Source: Halosegnis rubeus (GTDB taxonomy: Archaea; Halobacteriota; Halobacteria; Halobacteriales; Haloarculaceae). Taken from it: DNA of 64,000 nucleotides. A program made the translations under genes and the position numbers. The notes beneath the pieces were generated by a model. That model was not told the DNA's origin, searched no databases, and was given only the letters and a program-made list of their open reading frames with translations. The DNA lies in the NCBI RefSeq assembly GCF_009184545.1, contig NZ_QJOW01000001.1, positions 496,001 through 560,000 of the forward strand, in the 5' to 3' direction. Below, in pieces: positions 47,894 through 56,206 of this stretch. How positions within the stretch are numbered: the first letter of the stretch is position 1; every line of letters begins with the position of its first letter.

Positions 47894-49351
47894 ATGACGC
47901 GGGAGCTCTCTGGGCCGCGCGAGAAGTGTGGCGTCGTCGGCGTGTCGCTCGCCGACCGCGCCGCAGCACGTCCCCTCTACTACGCACTGTACGCGCTCCA
48001 GCATCGCGGGCAGGAGTCGGCCGGCATCGTCACCCACGACGGCTTCCAACAGCACGACCACGTCGAGATGGGGCTGGTCGGAGACGCCTTCGATGAGTCG
48101 GACATCGACGGGTTGGCTGGCGATGTCGGTATCGGCCACGTCCGGTATCCCACGGCGGGGAGCGTCGACACCTCCTGTGCACAACCCTTCTCCGTCTCGT
48201 TTAAGTCCGGCTCGCTCGGCTTATCGCACAACGGGAACCTCGTCAACGCCGGCGAGATTCGCGACGAACTCGCGGGCGAGGGCCACGCGTTCACCTCAGA
48301 CGGCGACACCGAGGTCATCGCACACGACCTCGCGCGGAACCTCCTCGAATCCGACCTCGTGCGCGCCGTCAAGCGGACGATGGAACGCATCCACGGCTCC
48401 TACGCGCTGACGATCACCCACGACGACACTGTGCTCGGGGTGCGCGACCCCGAGGGGAACCGCCCGCTGTGCATCGGGAAGCTGGACGACGGCTACATCC
48501 TCGCGAGCGAGTCGGCCGCTATCGACGTGCTCGACGGCGAACTCGTGCGCGACGTGCGCCCGGGCGAACTCGTCGTGCTCGACGACGGCGGGGGTGGCTT
48601 CGAGTCCTACCAGCTCGTCCAACAGGACCAGACGGCACACTGTTTTTTCGAGCACGTCTACTTCGCGCGCCCGGACTCGCGCATCGACGGCCAGCTCGTC
48701 TACGACGTGCGCCGCGAACTCGGCCGGAAGCTCTGGGAGGAGTCGGGCGTCGATTCGGACGTGGTGATGCCGGTGCCCGACTCCGGGCGGGCGTTCGCGT
48801 CGGGCTACGCCGAGGCCGCACAGGACGACGGCGCGGGCGTCGAGTTCGCCGAGGGGCTGATGAAGAACCGCTACGTCGGGCGCACGTTCATCATGCCGAC
48901 ACAGGACGTCCGCGAGCGCGCGGTCCGACTGAAGCTGAATCCGATTCGCGACGTGGTCGAGGGGAAGACGGTCACCGTCATCGATGACTCTATCGTCCGC
49001 GGAACCACGTCCCGGCAGTTAGTCGAACTACTGCGCGACGTGGGGGCCGAGGAGGTGAACTTCCGGGTCGGCGCGCCGGCCATCATCGCGCCCTGCTACA
49101 TGGGTATCGACATGGCGACCCGCGAGGAACTCATCGCGGCCGACCGGTCGACCGAGGAGATCCGCGACGAAGTCGGGGCCGATTCCCTCTCGTATCTCTC
49201 AATCGACGCGGTCGCCGCCGCGCTCGACGCCAGCGACGTGGACCTCTGTCTCGGCTGTGTTACCGGCGAGTACCCGTACGATATCGATGGCGAGCCGACG
49301 GACCGCGACGTGGAGCGGCCGAACATCGGGACCGCGCTCGCCGACGACTGA
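47894..49351 (+). CDS. purF: amidophosphoribosyltransferase
   Basis: 485 residues from the ATG at 47894. The Ntn nucleophile is Cys12 in REKCGVVGVS, so an 11-residue propeptide should be removed, as in the Bacillus-type enzyme. The PRPP loop is VTVIDDSIVRGTTS. The cysteines at HCFFEHVYF, APCYMGIDM and LCLGCVTGEYP match the 4Fe-4S ligand set. It catalyses the first step of purine synthesis. A TATA-like TACTTTT lies about 27-30 bases upstream of the ATG. Confidence 0.96.
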   Translation: MTRELSGPREKCGVVGVSLADRAAARPLYYALYALQHRGQESAGIVTHDGFQQHDHVEMGLVGDAFDESDIDGLAGDVGIGHVRYPTAGSVDTSCAQPFSVSFKSGSLGLSHNGNLVNAGEIRDELAGEGHAFTSDGDTEVIAHDLARNLLESDLVRAVKRTMERIHGSYALTITHDDTVLGVRDPEGNRPLCIGKLDDGYILASESAAIDVLDGELVRDVRPGELVVLDDGGGGFESYQLVQQDQTAHCFFEHVYFARPDSRIDGQLVYDVRRELGRKLWEESGVDSDVVMPVPDSGRAFASGYAEAAQDDGAGVEFAEGLMKNRYVGRTFIMPTQDVRERAVRLKLNPIRDVVEGKTVTVIDDSIVRGTTSRQLVELLRDVGAEEVNFRVGAPAIIAPCYMGIDMATREELIAADRSTEEIRDEVGADSLSYLSIDAVAAALDASDVDLCLGCVTGEYPYDIDGEPTDRDVERPNIGTALADD

Positions 49352-49395
49352 CTCGCCGCGCAGAACGTTTTAGGCACACGGAAAAAAGGCCGTGT

Positions 49396-49440
49396 ATGCG
49401 CGCCCCCCGAGCACTCACGCTGCGACCGACCCGGCCATGA
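49396..49440 (+). CDS. possible 14-residue leader ORF overlapping the DtxR-like gene start
   Basis: ATG at 49396 encodes MRAPRALTLRPTRP and its TGA overlaps the ATG of the regulator gene (ATGA at 49437-49440). The TATA-like TTTTAGG at 49368-49374 predicts transcription starting at this ATG. A regulatory coupled leader peptide is inferred; an N-terminal extension of the main gene from GTG 49392 in another frame is the alternative. Confidence 0.35.
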   Translation: MRAPRALTLRPTRP

Positions 49441-49811
49441 GCCGGTCGCTGTATCTGTTGGCCCTCTACATCACGGAACACGAGGGGTCGGCTCCCGTCT
49501 CGTCGGGAACCGTCGCGGAGCGGACCGACCGGACCGCCGGCACCGTGACCGAGGCGTTTCACGACCTCGCGGCGACGAAACTCGTCGAGTATGAACCCCA
49601 CGAGGGTGCGGCGTTGACCGACGCGGGATACGACCGCGCACAGCAGCTTCACGAGACGTACGTCACGCTCTCGTGGTTCTTTCGAGACGTACTCGAACTG
49701 CCGGAGTACGAACAGGAAGCGATGGAGATGGCGGGTGCCGTCAGCCCCACCGTCGCACGACGACTCGCGGCGACGCTACTCGAGGAGCCGTCTCAAAACG
49801 GCGGCGAGTAG
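49437..49811 (+). CDS. DtxR/TroR-like metal-dependent transcriptional regulator
   Basis: 124 residues from the ATG at 49437. A winged helix (residues about 5-60: VSSGTVAERTDRTAGTVTEA) is followed by a dimerisation helix region HETYVTLSWFFRDVLELPEY and QEAMEMAGAVSPTVARRL, the layout of DtxR-family regulators without an FeoA domain. The H and E residues that bind the metal are partly present. It probably controls Mn or Fe homeostasis genes. The 3' end overlaps the convergent Nfu-like gene by 19 bp. Confidence 0.7.
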   Translation: MSRSLYLLALYITEHEGSAPVSSGTVAERTDRTAGTVTEAFHDLAATKLVEYEPHEGAALTDAGYDRAQQLHETYVTLSWFFRDVLELPEYEQEAMEMAGAVSPTVARRLAATLLEEPSQNGGE

Positions 49812-50119
49812 TCGGTGTACTCGTCCATCTCCTCCATCTCCTCGGTCTTGTCCGGCATGACTGCCGCGCGCGGACCGCTGGTCCGGCGCACGTTCACGGT
49901 CTCGATGTCGCTGACGTGGTCCGGTAGCCGTTCACGGATGGCTTTCATCGTCATCGGTGCAATCCCACAGCCCGAACAGGCCCCGCCGATGGCGACGGTG
50001 ACCTCACCGGCCTCCTCGTCCACGTCTTCGATTTCGAAGTGACCGCCGTGGTCCTGAATCTGTGGGACGTTGCTCTGCAGGTAGTTCCGCGTCCGTCGTT
50101 CGAGGCTTTCAGCACTCAT
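49793..50119 (-). CDS. NifU C-terminal-domain (Nfu-like) Fe-S protein
   Basis: 108 residues from the ATG at 50119. VPQIQDHGGHFEIEDVDEEA and VAIGGACSGCGIAPMTMKAI contain the Nfu C-x-x-C pair that binds a 4Fe-4S cluster. The C-terminal 25 residues are acidic and Met-rich. It probably delivers Fe-S clusters. TTTATTACATATCC on the minus strand upstream is a likely promoter. Confidence 0.9.
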   Translation of the reverse strand: MSAESLERRTRNYLQSNVPQIQDHGGHFEIEDVDEEAGEVTVAIGGACSGCGIAPMTMKAIRERLPDHVSDIETVNVRRTSGPRAAVMPDKTEEMEEMDEYTDYSPPF

Positions 50120-50159
50120 ACACCCGTCAATACGCACGGATATGTAATAAATGTGCCTT

Positions 50160-50269
50160 GTTTGGCGGACCTAAAAATCGGCTACGCGGGCGTTTAGGGC
50201 GCTCTAAAGGAGATATTCTTTGGACGGCCAAATTTCCTCTCAGAATATGGACTGTTTTGGCCGGCCAAA
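50160..50269. repeat. repeated TTTGG-CGG-CCAAA palindromes
   Basis: Perfect 14-bp palindrome TTTGGCCGGCCAAA at 50256-50269, a near copy TTTGGACGGCCAAA at 50219-50232 (37 bp centre to centre), and a half-like TTTGGCGGACCTAAA at 50161-50175. They lie between the stop of the VOC gene and the Nfu-like promoter. They could be operator sites, or hairpins of the VOC transcript end. Confidence 0.5.
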
Positions 50270-50278
50270 CTTTTCGAC

Positions 50279-50629
50279 TCAGATTTCGGGTGTTTCGTGT
50301 TCGAACGTCTGGATTTCGACGGTGCGTCCGTCGGGGTCGGCGGCGAAAAACTGGTAGATGTCGTATTGGTCGTTGTAGTGTGGCTCCTCGCGAACCGCCT
50401 CGCCCAGTCGGTCGTGCATCGTCTCGACCGCTGTGCGCGTCTCGTAGACGAAGGTGAGGATACCCTCGGTTTCGGTCTCGTCGGCGTCACAGAAGCCGAA
50501 CCGGAACCCCTCGTGGCTGAGAATCGTACAGCCGGGCTGTTCGAGCCACACCGAGGCGTCCACGCGATTGAGATACCACTCCACGAGCCGGTCGCGTCCG
50601 GTCGTCCCGAAGAAGACGATGCCTGCCAT
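50279..50629 (-). CDS. VOC-family (glyoxalase-like) protein
   Basis: 116 residues from the ATG at 50629. One glyoxalase-type fold: MAGIVFFGTTGRDRLVEWY, FRFGFCDADETETEGILTF, and the C-terminal YQFFAADPDGRTVEIQTFEH with the glutamate ligand position. No clear full metal site. Function unknown. Confidence 0.8.
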   Translation of the reverse strand: MAGIVFFGTTGRDRLVEWYLNRVDASVWLEQPGCTILSHEGFRFGFCDADETETEGILTFVYETRTAVETMHDRLGEAVREEPHYNDQYDIYQFFAADPDGRTVEIQTFEHETPEI

Positions 50630-50660
50630 GTGCCGCGTTCGCCGGCGCGGCTGAAGAATC

Positions 50661-51431
50661 CTACCGACCGATGGTGCCCTGTCGCGTAACTTCGGCGTCG
50701 GGGTTGATGGTGAACGCGACGACGATACTCTCCTCGGTGGCGGCCGCCGAGAGCGAGCCGTCGCCGGTGTAGAGACCGCTCTCGGCCTCGGTGAACGTCT
50801 CGCCGCCCGCGTCGAGTTCTCCCTCGAAGACGTAGAAGTAGGTGTCACGACCCCCGGCCGTCGGAATCTCTACCGTCGCGCCCTCGCCGATGCGCGCGTC
50901 GTAGAGGTCGACCTCGTTGCGGACGAACAGCGGCGCGTCGGTCCCCTCCGGTCCGAACAGGTGTCGCCACTCGTTTTCCACGGGATCGGGAATCGGCTCG
51001 TGTTGGATGTTCGGCTCCATGTTCAGGGTGTGCGGGCGGACGAATATCTGGAGCATCCGGAGGGGCGGGTCCTCGGGGTTGGTGCGCTCCTCGTGCCAGA
51101 ACTCGCGGCCGGCGTTCATCACCATCAGGTGGTCGCTGTCGGTGACGAGCACGTTGTCGTCGCCGTCGTCGTGGCGCATCACGCCCGCCGGCACCCACGA
51201 GATGATGTCCTCGTTGCGGTGTGGGTGCATCCCGATGAGCGTGTCCGGGTCCATGAACGATTCTACGACCGTCGAGAGCGGGCCGTAGCCGTGGTCCTCG
51301 TGGTCGGGGTGGTTCCGGCCGGGGAAGTTGAAGTGGATCCTGAATTTCCCCTGATTTTGCGTCACGTTCGTCCGCGTGGCCTTGTAGAGACCGGCGGCGG
51401 CTTCTCGGTCTGCTTCGGCGTCGAGACTCAT
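50661..51431 (-). CDS. pirin family (bicupin) protein
   Basis: 256 residues from the ATG at 51431. The metal-binding cupin segment is GMHPHRNEDIISWVPAGVMR, followed by MNAGREFWHEERTNPEDPPL and the C-terminal cupin FYVFEGELDAGGETF. Pirins include quercetin dioxygenases and redox-sensing cofactors; the archaeal role is not settled. Confidence 0.88.
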   Translation of the reverse strand: MSLDAEADREAAAGLYKATRTNVTQNQGKFRIHFNFPGRNHPDHEDHGYGPLSTVVESFMDPDTLIGMHPHRNEDIISWVPAGVMRHDDGDDNVLVTDSDHLMVMNAGREFWHEERTNPEDPPLRMLQIFVRPHTLNMEPNIQHEPIPDPVENEWRHLFGPEGTDAPLFVRNEVDLYDARIGEGATVEIPTAGGRDTYFYVFEGELDAGGETFTEAESGLYTGDGSLSAAATEESIVVAFTINPDAEVTRQGTIGR

Positions 51432-51485
51432 GTCAACGGGGTACGCCACAGACGGATATACGTCCACCGTCGTCACCTGCCAACG

Positions 51486-52046
51486 TCAGTAGACGATGTA
51501 CAAGAGCACGTAGACGACGTTCCCGAGGACGAAGGAGACGACCCACAACGCGGCAGCGACCCGTGCGACCTGCTTGTGCCGGGTGTCGAACACCTCCGTG
51601 ATTGGGCGCGTCGCGGCCAGCAGAAACACGTAGTAGAGCAGCGGCACACAGACGACGGCGAGCAGGATGTGGACCGCGAGCAACGGCAGATACAGATACT
51701 GCTCGACGGCGGCCGGGCCGGGGAACGACGCCGGCCCCTGTATCGTCACCTTGTACAGATACAGGACGAGAAAGCCCGCAAACAAAAAAAGCGAGACGAC
51801 CATGAGCCGGCGGTGGCGCTCGTAGTCGCCCCGACGGGAGGCCGTCACGCCGGCGACGATGGTTACGATAGCGAGCGTCGAGAGCACCGCGTTCACGTGG
51901 GGAATCGCGTCGAAGACGGCGTCGGGCGCGACCGGCAACAGCGCTCGGGGAATCGCACCCAGCGCTGCCCCGAAGACGAGCGCGAGCGAGACGACGCTGA
52001 GAACGGCGGTCCACTCTCTGACCCGACCGCGGACGACCCTCTGCAT
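51486..52046 (-). CDS. DUF420-family membrane protein
   Basis: 186 residues with five hydrophobic helices. Conserved polar residues lie in PHVNAVLSTLAIVTIVAG, YERHRRLMVVSLFLFAGFL and LAVHILLAVVCVPLL; the His positions are typical of DUF420. Related proteins assist haem-copper oxidase assembly, which would fit the CtaA-like gene at 3.5 kb, but the link is only functional. Confidence 0.85.
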   Translation of the reverse strand: MQRVVRGRVREWTAVLSVVSLALVFGAALGAIPRALLPVAPDAVFDAIPHVNAVLSTLAIVTIVAGVTASRRGDYERHRRLMVVSLFLFAGFLVLYLYKVTIQGPASFPGPAAVEQYLYLPLLAVHILLAVVCVPLLYYVFLLAATRPITEVFDTRHKQVARVAAALWVVSFVLGNVVYVLLYIVY

Positions 52047-52147
52047 ACCGGACAGTCGGAGCCGAGTAGCAAAAGCCGTGGCGCTCTCGTCGGGGGTGTC
52101 ACTCCGCTAGCACAGGGGATTATACCGGCCGGTCTCGTCGTTCCGGT

Positions 52148-52515
52148 ATGCCAAACCGGGGGATCTGTTAGAGAAGTTGGCGACGGAGTCGGGTGTGGGA
52201 CTGCGAACCTGTCTGGAGTACCGTGAAGGGGCGATGAAGTTCCTCTACCGGCGTGAGGGTATCGACGGCGACGAGGCTCGCGACCGCGCACGCCGGCTTC
52301 AGGAGCTGTATCGCGCGGAGAGCAACCCCGCCGACAAGGGTGGACTCACCGGTCACGGAAGACTGCGTGGTTCGGTCCACTACTTCGAGGACCTCCTCGT
52401 GTTGACGCTGCCGGCAGACGACGACCCGACGTTCGGCTTCTCGGTCGGTCTCGACGTGGGCAGTGACCTCACGCAGTTCCTCGACAGCTGTCGAGAGACG
52501 CTGTTTGTGGAGTGA
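52148..52515 (+). CDS. conserved haloarchaeal protein (possibly DUF7522), start probably shifted by an indel
   Basis: From 52177 the frame encodes an ordered protein: GLRTCLEYREGAMKFLYRRE, HYFEDLLVLTLP, FGFSVGLDVGSDLTQFLDSC. Upstream residues in the same frame (DLLEKLA) look native, but no ATG or GTG is present; only a TTG at 52177. The ATG at 52148, about 25 bases after a TATA box (GGATTATACC), is in the wrong frame unless the G5 run at 52158-52162 gains one base. Either an indel or a TTG start; function unknown. Confidence 0.6.
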
Positions 52516-52650
52516 GCCGCCTGTACTAAAGAGTCGCGTCCGCGCTGCAGGACAACGCAGTCGCTCGTGAGTGTAGCGTCGATAGGATGATGCGTGGGTG
52601 CTGTCTCTGCGACGAGCACCCGCACTGTGGTGGCGGACGCCACCGGGCAG

Positions 52651-52735
52651 TGCGTGGGACCGGATTTGAACCGGCGGACCTCTACAGGACAGCGCCCTCA
52701 ACGCTGCGCCGTTGGCCTAGCTTGGCTACCCACGC
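52651..52735 (-). tRNA. tRNA-Leu(GAG)
   Basis: 85-nt class II tRNA. Acceptor GCGTGGG pairs with CCCACGC, discriminator A. The anticodon arm CAGCG-TTGAGGG-CGCTG gives anticodon GAG. A long variable arm (TCCTGTAGAGGTCC) and T-arm CCGG-TTCAAAT-CCGG follow. No intron and no encoded CCA. Confidence 0.95.
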
Positions 52736-52840
52736 ACGCTGTGTGCATTCCAGCGTACTGCGGTGGCATACAAAAGGAAAGCGATTCTCCCCGGCCGGGG
52801 GACGAGCGATTGAAGTAGCCGCTGTGAGTTATTAGACGGT

Positions 52841-53362
52841 ATGGCGAAGTACTCGACGGGCGGTGTCGGCTCCGACGACGCCGACAGCTGTGAACTCTGC
52901 GGGAAGGAGGGCGTCTCGCTCACCGACGAGACCGTCGCTGGCGCGCGCCTGCAGGTCTGTAGTGACTGTTCACAACACGGGGAACAGGGCGGCAAGACAC
53001 AACGCGAGACGGAGGGTCGCGACGAGGCCAGCCCCGGCGACGACACGACCGACCGCCGGCGCAAGGCAGCGCAAAACGCCGCGCGCATGGCCGACGCCAA
53101 CGCCGTCGACTCCTCGCGCTGGGAGCAGGGCACCGACTACGAGGACGACCCGCTCCCGTATCTGGTGAGCGATTACGGCGACGTGATGTCCGAGGCGCGA
53201 CAGGCCGCCGGTCTCCAGACGAGTGAGCTCGCGGGCGAACTCGGCGTCACCGAGGCCGACGTGCTCGCGGTCGAACAGGGCCGGGCGAATCGGGCGAACA
53301 TTCCCGGGTCGCTCATCGAGGCCATCGAGGAACGGCTCAACGTCCAACTCTCCGACGAGTAG
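52841..53362 (+). CDS. mbf1: archaeal multiprotein bridging factor 1 homologue
   Basis: 173 residues. N-terminal zinc ribbon with CELCGKEG and CSDCSQHG, a basic/acidic linker, then an XRE-type helix-turn-helix near residues 105-160 ([38 protein letters not shown]). This is the domain order of archaeal MBF1, a general transcription/translation co-factor. Confidence 0.92.
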   Translation: MAKYSTGGVGSDDADSCELCGKEGVSLTDETVAGARLQVCSDCSQHGEQGGKTQRETEGRDEASPGDDTTDRRRKAAQNAARMADANAVDSSRWEQGTDYEDDPLPYLVSDYGDVMSEARQAAGLQTSELAGELGVTEADVLAVEQGRANRANIPGSLIEAIEERLNVQLSDE

Positions 53363-53412
53363 GTCGGTCGCGTCGAACGGGCAACTTTTGCGAGCACGCG
53401 ACAAGGACAGGT

Positions 53413-54540
53413 ATGGACCTCACCACGGAACAGCGCGCCATCCGCGACACCGTCCGGAAGTTCGCCCGCGAAGAGGTGCGCCCCACCGCTCAGGAGGCCG
53501 ACGAGACTGAGACCTTCCCCGAGGACGTGTGGGACGGGCTCGCCGATATCGACCTGACCGCGCTCACCGTCCCCGAGGAGTACGGCGGGCTCGACGTCGA
53601 CGGTCTCACCTACGCCGTCGTGAACGAGGAACTCGCCCACGGGCAGTTGGCGGTCGCGACCGCGCTTTCGGTCCACTGTCTCGCCACCTCCTGTCTGGCG
53701 ACGTTCGGCGACGAGACGCAAAAAGAGCGATTCCTCCCCGAGATGGCCGACGGCCGTCCGGTGGGGTGTTTCGCACTCTCGGAGCCACACGCCGGCTCGA
53801 ATCCGGCCGACATGAGCACGCAGGCCCGCCGCGAGGGTGACGAGTACGTCATCGACGGCGAGAAGCAGTGGATTACGAACGGGGAGCGTGGTGAGGTGGT
53901 CATCCTCTTCGCGAAGACCGACCGCGACGATTCCCGGAGCGTGACGCAGTTCGTCGTTCCCAAGTCGACCGACGGCGTCGCCGTCGGCAAGAAAGAAGAG
54001 AAGCTCGGCCTTCGCGGGTCGGACACGACGACCCTCTCGTTCGACGGTGCGCGCATCCCGGCCGAGTACCGACTCACCGAGGAGGGGCGCGGGCTGTCGG
54101 CGGCGCTCTCGATTCTGACCGGCGGGCGCGTCGGCATCGCCGCACAGGCCGTCGGCGTGGCACAGGCCGCCCTCGACGCGGCGCGGTCGTACGCGCAAGA
54201 CCGCGAGCAGTTCGACGGACCGATCGCCGACATCCAGTCGATTCGCCACAAGCTCGCACAGATGCGCACCGACACACAGGCCGCCCGGCTGCTCACCCGC
54301 GACGCTGCCCGCAGGTTGGACGACGACGAGCCGCCGGCCGAGGCCGCCTCGATGGCGAAGCTGCGCGCCAGCGAGACGGCCGTCGACGTAGCAAACGAGG
54401 CCGTCCAGATCCACGGCGGCTACGGTTACACGACCGATTTCCCCGTCGAGCGGTTCTACCGGGACGCCAAGATCACGACCATCTACGAGGGCACCTCACA
54501 GATTCAGCGCACAGTCATCGCCCGGGAGCTGTTGGAGTGA
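53413..54540 (+). CDS. acyl-CoA dehydrogenase
   Basis: 375 residues. [20 protein letters not shown] at the N-terminus, [15 protein letters not shown] for FAD binding, [11 protein letters not shown], and the C-terminal catalytic glutamate in [19 protein letters not shown]. It introduces the first double bond in acyl-CoA oxidation. A HAD gene overlaps its stop. Substrate length is unknown. Confidence 0.96.
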   Translation: MDLTTEQRAIRDTVRKFAREEVRPTAQEADETETFPEDVWDGLADIDLTALTVPEEYGGLDVDGLTYAVVNEELAHGQLAVATALSVHCLATSCLATFGDETQKERFLPEMADGRPVGCFALSEPHAGSNPADMSTQARREGDEYVIDGEKQWITNGERGEVVILFAKTDRDDSRSVTQFVVPKSTDGVAVGKKEEKLGLRGSDTTTLSFDGARIPAEYRLTEEGRGLSAALSILTGGRVGIAAQAVGVAQAALDAARSYAQDREQFDGPIADIQSIRHKLAQMRTDTQAARLLTRDAARRLDDDEPPAEAASMAKLRASETAVDVANEAVQIHGGYGYTTDFPVERFYRDAKITTIYEGTSQIQRTVIARELLE

Positions 54541-55061
54541 TGGCGGTCGTCTACGACCTCGACGGGACCGTCGTCGACCTCGCTGTCGACTGGGCCGCGG
54601 TGACTGACGACTGCGTTACGCTCCTCGACGAGCGGGGTGTCTCGTTCGCGTACGAGACACTCTGGGGCGTGTACGAACGCGCCCGCGAGACGGGACACCT
54701 CGACGCCGTCGAGGAGATTATCGCCGGACACGAACGTGAGGGTGCACGCGCGAGCGAGCGGCTCGCCTGTGCGGACCTGCTGGCGCGTGACGCGCCGGTC
54801 GCGGTCTGTTCGCTCAACAGCCAGCGCGCCTGCGAGATCGCCCTCGACACGCACGGGCTCGCCAACCACGCTCCCGTCGTCGTCGGGCGCGATTCCGTCT
54901 CGACCGAGAAGCCGGACCCAGAACCGCTCCGCGTGGCTATCGAGCGACTCGGCGTCGATCCCGAGACGGTCACCTTCGTCGGGGACGGCGAGCGCGACGA
55001 GGTGACGGCAGACCGCGCGGGCGTCGAGTTCGCGTACGTCGACGAGTGGCTGCACGCGTAG
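54540..55061 (+). CDS. HAD-superfamily hydrolase
   Basis: 173 residues; the start ATG overlaps the acyl-CoA dehydrogenase stop (TGATG). HAD motifs: VVYDLDGTVVDL, VCSLNSQRACE in place of motif II, STEKPDPEPLRVAIE with the lysine, and TFVGDGERDEVTADRAG. The cap domain is short. A phosphatase-like activity is likely; the substrate is unknown. Confidence 0.85.
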   Translation: MAVVYDLDGTVVDLAVDWAAVTDDCVTLLDERGVSFAYETLWGVYERARETGHLDAVEEIIAGHEREGARASERLACADLLARDAPVAVCSLNSQRACEIALDTHGLANHAPVVVGRDSVSTEKPDPEPLRVAIERLGVDPETVTFVGDGERDEVTADRAGVEFAYVDEWLHA

Positions 55062-55062
55062 C

Positions 55063-55299
55063 TTACTCCTCGACGTTGCGGCGCGCGTAGACGTAGACGC
55101 ACGTCGCCGTCACGAACCAGACGAGCGCGCCGACTCTGATTGCGAACTCCGCCCACGCGCCCCACGAAGACAGCTCGAAGAACAGCGAAGCGAGCGCGAC
55201 GACGGGTGCACCGACGACGATGGTCGTGACGAAGGTGACCTGCATCACCCATCCGAAATCGACACCGTCGGTCTCGTACGTCTCAACGCGCTCTGGCAC
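55063..55299 (-). CDS. small membrane protein resembling DUF5822
   Basis: 78 residues with two hydrophobic segments: VMQVTFVTTIVVGAPVVALA and FAIRVGALVWFVTATCVYVY. The motif DFGWVMQVTF at the N-terminus is characteristic of the haloarchaeal family. Function unknown. It is convergent with the HAD gene, one base apart. Confidence 0.7.
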   Translation of the reverse strand: MPERVETYETDGVDFGWVMQVTFVTTIVVGAPVVALASLFFELSSWGAWAEFAIRVGALVWFVTATCVYVYARRNVEE

Positions 55300-55338
55300 A
55301 CCTCGGAAAAGACGGACGAGCAGGTAAGCGGTTTCGGT

Positions 55339-56121
55339 CTACTCTCCGCTGAAGTATGCGCTTCCGGAGCCGAAGAACGCCTCGTAGCCCGCCTCGTAGT
55401 CGTCGGTCGTCGTCAAGCCGGCGATGCGGTCGGCCTCGCGGTCCAACTGCTCGCCCAGCCCGTGGTCGAAACTCGTCTGGAGCAGGGCTTTGGTCTCGGC
55501 GTACGCCTGCGTCGGGCCGGCGGCGAGGGTCTCCGCCTCCGTCGCGAGTCGCTCGTCGAACTCACTGTCGGGCACCGTCTCCGTGACGAGTCCGAGCTCC
55601 TCGGCTTCTGACGCCCCGACCGGCTCGTTCCGGAGCGCGATGCGTTGGGCGTCACGAAGCCCGACCAGCCGCGGGAGGAAGTACGAGGAGCCGCCGTCCG
55701 CGGAGAGTCCGATAGCCGGATACGCGAACTGGAACCGCGCGCTCGTGGACATGATGACGATATCACCCACGAGCGCCGTGCCGATACCGCCACCGGCGAC
55801 GACGCCGTTGACACCACAGACGACCGGCTTCGGCGCACCGGCGAGCGTCTCCACGAACTCGTGTAACGACGCTGCCAGCGACCCGATGGCCGGCTCGTCG
55901 CGCTCGTCACCCTCCAGCGTCGTCAGGTCCGCGCCGGTGTTGAAGACGCCGCCGACGCCAGTGAAGACGAGACACCGCACGTCGTCGTCGCTCGCCAACT
56001 CGACTGCGCCCTCGTGGAGCGCGGCTGCGCTTGCAGCGTCCATCGCGTTGTTCGCGCCCGGCCGGTCGAAGACGAGTCGGCCGACAGCTCCCTCGCGTTC
56101 GATACGCACTGAATCTGCCAT
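55339..56121 (-). CDS. enoyl-CoA hydratase/isomerase, PaaG-like
   Basis: 260 residues of the crotonase fold. The oxyanion-hole helix is PVVCGVNGVVAGGGIGTALV, and the second site GLSADGGSSYFLPRLVG has the D-G-G-S-S-x-x-L-P-R pattern of PaaG-type isomerases in place of the two-glutamate site of hydratases. It may act with the nearby acyl-CoA dehydrogenase. Confidence 0.9.
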   Translation of the reverse strand: MADSVRIEREGAVGRLVFDRPGANNAMDAASAAALHEGAVELASDDDVRCLVFTGVGGVFNTGADLTTLEGDERDEPAIGSLAASLHEFVETLAGAPKPVVCGVNGVVAGGGIGTALVGDIVIMSTSARFQFAYPAIGLSADGGSSYFLPRLVGLRDAQRIALRNEPVGASEAEELGLVTETVPDSEFDERLATEAETLAAGPTQAYAETKALLQTSFDHGLGEQLDREADRIAGLTTTDDYEAGYEAFFGSGSAYFSGE

Positions 56122-56206
56122 ACTCGCCCCTCTCGGGCCGGCGGGATAACTGTGGTGAGAGGTGAGGATGCAGGCGATTTAAGCCGCCCTGCGACTGTCT
56201 GCGTGT

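Noticed and set aside
52587-52835. Short plus-strand frames across 52587-52835.
   Set aside because: They are antisense to tRNA-Leu(GAG), whose cloverleaf is complete.
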